DNA of 10,874 nt from CAYUYV01 sp050331455 (GTDB taxonomy: Bacteria > Pseudomonadota > Alphaproteobacteria > JAJFIK01). The notes under the pieces were generated by a model. That model searched no databases, was not told the origin of the DNA, and worked only from the letters and a program-made list of their open reading frames with translations. Position 1 is the first letter of the stretch; each line of letters starts with the position of its first letter. The translations under genes and the position numbers were made by a program. The DNA is taken from contig JBHJGV010000039.1 in assembly GCA_050331455.1 (NCBI GenBank), positions 1 through 10,874 on the forward strand, written 5' to 3'. This document shows positions 8,842 to 10,874 of this stretch, in pieces.

Positions 8842-8867
8842 GTCCCGTTTGACAGGGACTTCTTTCT
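8842..8867 (+). terminator. Possible weak terminator after hypE
   Basis: GTCCC (8842-8846) and GGGAC (8855-8859) can form a 5-base-pair stem with an 8-base loop, followed by the pyrimidine run TTCTTTCT (8860-8867). The stem is short and the T run is interrupted, so termination would be weak. It overlaps the candidate -35 box described next, and both readings need not be true. Confidence 0.22.
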
Positions 8868-8877
8868 CCCGTGCATC
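8849..8877 (+). promoter_or_regulatory. Possible housekeeping-sigma promoter ahead of the MFS gene
   Basis: TTGACA at 8849-8854 is a perfect -35 hexamer. Seventeen bases later TGCATC (8872-8877) is a poor -10 match. It would give a leader of roughly 100 bases before the transporter start. The hexamer is the only strong element, so this is tentative. Confidence 0.25.
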
Positions 8878-8981
8878 GGCGGCCGGGCGGTTTGGGCTCG
8901 GGCACACGGTGGGCGAGGGTCGGGATCGGGCCGTACCATTGTTTTTACCGGTTGCGGGGCGCGTAAGGGGATGGGGCATTT

Positions 8982-10226
8982 GTGGGATATCTGACATTCG
9001 TTCGCCGGCATGCCCGGCTGCTCGCCTTCGGCTTTGCCATGGCGTTCTTCTCCGCCTTCGGCCAGACCTATTTCATCGCGCAATACAGCGCAGATTTGCG
9101 GGCTCTTTACGGTCTCAGCCATTCGGGCTTCGGGGTCGTCTACGGGCTTGCCACCCTGACGAGTGCGGCATTGCTCGTACCCGTGGGGGCATTGATCGAT
9201 CGGGTGCCGCTGCGTCTTTACACAATGACCGTGGTTTTGGGGCTGATGATCGCGACGCTGATCATGGCGTTCGCCCCGCCTTTTTCGGTCATTGTGCTCT
9301 ATGCCGCGATCCTGCTTTTGCGTCTGTGCGGCCAGGGGTTGATGACCCATATCGCGGTAACAACCATGGCGCGCCGGTTCGAGCGGCTGCGGGGCCGGGC
9401 CATTTCACTGGCCACGATGGGCCATCCGGCCGGCGAGGCGATGATGCCGCTGGCCACGGCGGCGGTCGTGGCGGCCGTGGGCTGGCGGGTCAGTTGGGCG
9501 GTCGTGGCGCTGGTCCTTGTGGCCGTGGTCGCGCCGCTGGTGCTTGTGCTTGTGTCCCGGAACACCGCGCGTGCCGCTGAGAGCGACGAGACGCCGGTGC
9601 CGCAAGGTCCGGGGCGCGCGGAGGCGGAGCGGGTGGCCCATGCGCGATCCTGGACCCGCGCGCAGATGCTCAGGGACTGGCGTTTCTACGTGCTCGTGCC
9701 GGCTCTTCTGGGTCCCGGCTTCATCAACACAGCTGTTTTCTTCGCCCAGGTGGAGATTACGGCACAGAAGGGCTGGGAGCGCCTGGCATTCGTGGCGGCG
9801 ATCCCGGTCTATGCTGCGGCGACGGTGATCATGGCCTTTGTGACCGGGTTCCTGATCGACCGCTTTACGGCCCGTCGGCTGTTTCCCCTGGCGCTTCTTC
9901 CCCTGGCAAGCGGGATGGCCGTGCTAGGCGCAGGCCAGGAGCCCCCGGCACTCGCCTTGGCTATGGGGCTCGCCGGAGCAAGCCAGGGCCTGTTCGGCGC
10001 CCTCTCCGGCGCCCTTTGGGCTGAGCTCTACGGCACGGCACATTTGGGGGCGATCCGGGCCTTGACCACGTCTTTGATGGTCTTCTCAACCGCTCTGGCG
10101 CCGGCCTTAATGGGGGTGATGTTCGATGTCGGCGGACGAATCGACACCATCGCCTTGTTTTTTTCAGCTTATGCGGTCGCGGCCGCCGGCACGGCCGGAT
10201 TTCTCTGGACACGGCGCTCGGTTTAG
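8982..10226 (+). CDS. MFS transporter, substrate unknown
   Basis: The 414-residue integral membrane protein has the length and hydrophobic pattern of a 12-helix major facilitator. TM1 is about 13-35, TM2 48-70, TM3 78-97, TM4 101-121, TM5 142-165, TM6 170-191. A polar cytoplasmic loop spans about 192-232, followed by TM7-TM12 from about 233 to 409. The loop after TM2 carries GALIDRVPLR (69-78), a motif-A-like sequence, and its counterpart in the second half is GFLIDRFTARR (289-299). AELYGTAHLGAIR in the second half weakly recalls monocarboxylate/OFA-type carriers, too little for a substrate call. The start is a GTG with GGGG about 5 bases upstream; no better in-frame start exists nearby. It lies 227 bases past hypE, on the same strand but probably in its own unit. 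Nothing ties it to nickel or hydrogenase. Confidence 0.85.
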   Translation: MGYLTFVRRHARLLAFGFAMAFFSAFGQTYFIAQYSADLRALYGLSHSGFGVVYGLATLTSAALLVPVGALIDRVPLRLYTMTVVLGLMIATLIMAFAPPFSVIVLYAAILLLRLCGQGLMTHIAVTTMARRFERLRGRAISLATMGHPAGEAMMPLATAAVVAAVGWRVSWAVVALVLVAVVAPLVLVLVSRNTARAAESDETPVPQGPGRAEAERVAHARSWTRAQMLRDWRFYVLVPALLGPGFINTAVFFAQVEITAQKGWERLAFVAAIPVYAAATVIMAFVTGFLIDRFTARRLFPLALLPLASGMAVLGAGQEPPALALAMGLAGASQGLFGALSGALWAELYGTAHLGAIRALTTSLMVFSTALAPALMGVMFDVGGRIDTIALFFSAYAVAAAGTAGFLWTRRSV

Positions 10227-10295
10227 CTTGCCCCCTGGTTCTTTGTGCTTGCAATTGCTATCGTGTTGCGGACGTGCGCTTTTGTGGGGGACATC

Positions 10296-10874
10296 ATGGG
10301 CCAGTTTGCGACGTGGTTTTGCTTGAGCGGTCTGCTGACTGCCGTTTTTTCCTTGACCGATCCCACAGTGGGCATGGCTCAGCCCGCGCCCCAGCCGGTT
10401 CCCTCTGAAACACCGGCTCCTGCCGAAGCGCCAGAGCCCATCGAAGCGCCGGCGTCCCCGGAAGCACCGTCGCCGGGCGACGAGCCGGCAGCAGCCGACG
10501 ATGCCGCCCCCGCCGCCCCATCTTCTGTCGATGAACAGTCCCCTGTTCCTGATGAGGAGCCAGCTCCGGTTGAAGAGGCCGCGCCTGCCGAAGATCCTGC
10601 GCCTGTTGAAGAACCCGATCCCGTTGAAAACGCTGCGCCGGTTGAGCCCGCGCCCATAGACGAGCCCGCGCCCATAGACGAGCCCGCGCCCGTAGACGAG
10701 CCCGCGCCGGCGGCTCCGCTCGAGCCCGCCCCGACCGCGGAGCCTTCGGCCCCGGAAGCCTCGACCCCGGAAGCCTCGACCCCCGCCCCCGCCATTGTGG
10801 AGGAGGCCCCCCCCCCCGGGCCCCCCCCCCCGCCCCGGCCCCCCCCCCCGCCGCGGGGTGGGCCCGGGCCCGCC
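10296..10874 (+). CDS. Exported or anchored acidic Pro/Ala/Glu-rich protein, 3'-open
   Basis: An ATG at 10296, with GGGGGA 4 bases upstream, opens a frame of 193 codons with no stop to the window end. Residues 4-20 are hydrophobic and GMA|Q at 26-29 could be a signal-peptidase site, but the N-region carries no Lys or Arg, which is unusual. TTG (10266) or GTG (10263) codons upstream in the same frame would add an Arg. After residue 29 the chain is almost only P, A, E, D, S, T and V, with no Lys or Arg before residue 181. Two in-frame tandem repeats lie inside. Such chains often act as extended periplasmic spacers, as in TonB-like or wall-spanning proteins, but I recognise no family. The last 70 bases are dubious sequence. 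It starts 69 bases after the MFS stop. Confidence 0.6.
   Translation, partial: MGQFATWFCLSGLLTAVFSLTDPTVGMAQPAPQPVPSETPAPAEAPEPIEAPASPEAPSPGDEPAAADDAAPAAPSSVDEQSPVPDEEPAPVEEAAPAEDPAPVEEPDPVENAAPVEPAPIDEPAPIDEPAPVDEPAPAAPLEPAPTAEPSAPEASTPEASTPAPAIVEEAPPPGPPPPPRPPPPPRGGPGPA
10644..10708 (+). repeat. 18-base tandem repeat, 3.6 copies
   Basis: The unit GAGCCCGCGCCCATAGAC occurs at 10644-10661 and 10662-10679 identically, and at 10680-10697 with one A-to-G change. An 11-base partial copy follows at 10698. It encodes EPAP(I/V)D units (residues 117-138). ATA is a rare Ile codon in such a GC-rich gene, so the exact copies point to recent slippage or duplication. Confidence 0.9.
10752..10781 (+). repeat. 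15-base tandem repeat, 2 copies
   Basis: CCGGAAGCCTCGACC is repeated exactly twice, encoding PEAST units in the same open frame. It lies just before the doubtful C-rich end. Confidence 0.75.
10807..10874. other. Low-complexity C/G-only terminal sequence, possible assembly artefact
   Basis: After 10806 the sequence is nearly all C and G, with three separate runs of exactly 11 C (10807-10817, 10821-10831, 10839-10849) and a GC-only end. The composition changes abruptly from the neighbouring coding DNA. This is what unreliable base calls or a forced extension at a contig edge look like, so translation here should not be trusted. Confidence 0.6.

Noticed and set aside
8971..8994. Seven-codon ATG...TGA mini-frame overlapping the MFS start, as a leader peptide
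   Set aside because: The AAGGGG directly abuts the ATG, leaving no spacing for ribosome binding, and its sequence suggests no attenuator.
9195..9207. TTGATCGATC resembling half of an FNR box
   Set aside because: It lies inside MFS coding sequence, and the second half-site ATCAA is missing.
10379..10795. Minus-strand Gly/Ser/Ala-rich frame near the end
   Set aside because: It is the complement of the Pro/Ala/Glu repeats. The plus-strand frame has a ribosome site and a hydrophobic leader, so the plus strand is preferred.

Overview
The window is a high-GC stretch read almost entirely on the + strand. It looks like an alphaproteobacterium with an oxygen-tolerant or microaerobic uptake [NiFe] hydrogenase. 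The gene order hupH - hupJ (rubredoxin fused to HybE) - hupK - hypA - hypB - hypF - hypC - hypD - hypE is the distal half of the classic rhizobial/Rhodobacter-type hup-hyp cluster. The structural genes (hupS, hupL, hupC) and hupD/F/G would be expected just upstream of base 1. The window opens inside hupH and ends in a suspicious run of C homopolymers, so it may be a whole draft contig rather than a slice of a finished chromosome.

Bases 1-8754 form one tightly packed, probably co-transcribed block. Four junctions are ATGA stop/start overlaps (hupH/hupJ, hupJ/hupK, hypC/hypD, hypD/hypE). hupK/hypA overlap by 8 bases, hypA/hypB are 1 base apart, hypB/hypF 6 bases and hypF/hypC 26 bases. HypF and HypE make the cyanide ligands: HypF carbamoylates the C-terminal Cys of HypE. 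HypC and HypD assemble the Fe(CN)2CO unit. HupK is a large-subunit look-alike that probably acts as a scaffold in its transfer. HypA and HypB insert nickel. HupH and the rubredoxin-HybE protein serve maturation of the hydrogenase subunits. All key catalytic residues of the Hyp proteins are visible, so the pathway looks intact.

Bases 8755-8981 are an intergenic gap with a possible weak terminator overlapping a perfect TTGACA hexamer. It is followed by an MFS transporter (8982-10226) of unknown substrate, sitting where some rhizobia carry hypX. From 10296 to the window end runs an open, stop-free reading frame for an exported or membrane-anchored, extremely Pro/Ala/Glu-rich acidic protein. It has in-frame 18-base and 15-base tandem repeats and no Lys or Arg in its first 180 residues.

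I do not see a clearly novel system. The points most worth a second look are the repeat tail on HypC, the extra Cys pairs in HupK, and the basic-residue-free Pro/Glu protein at the end.
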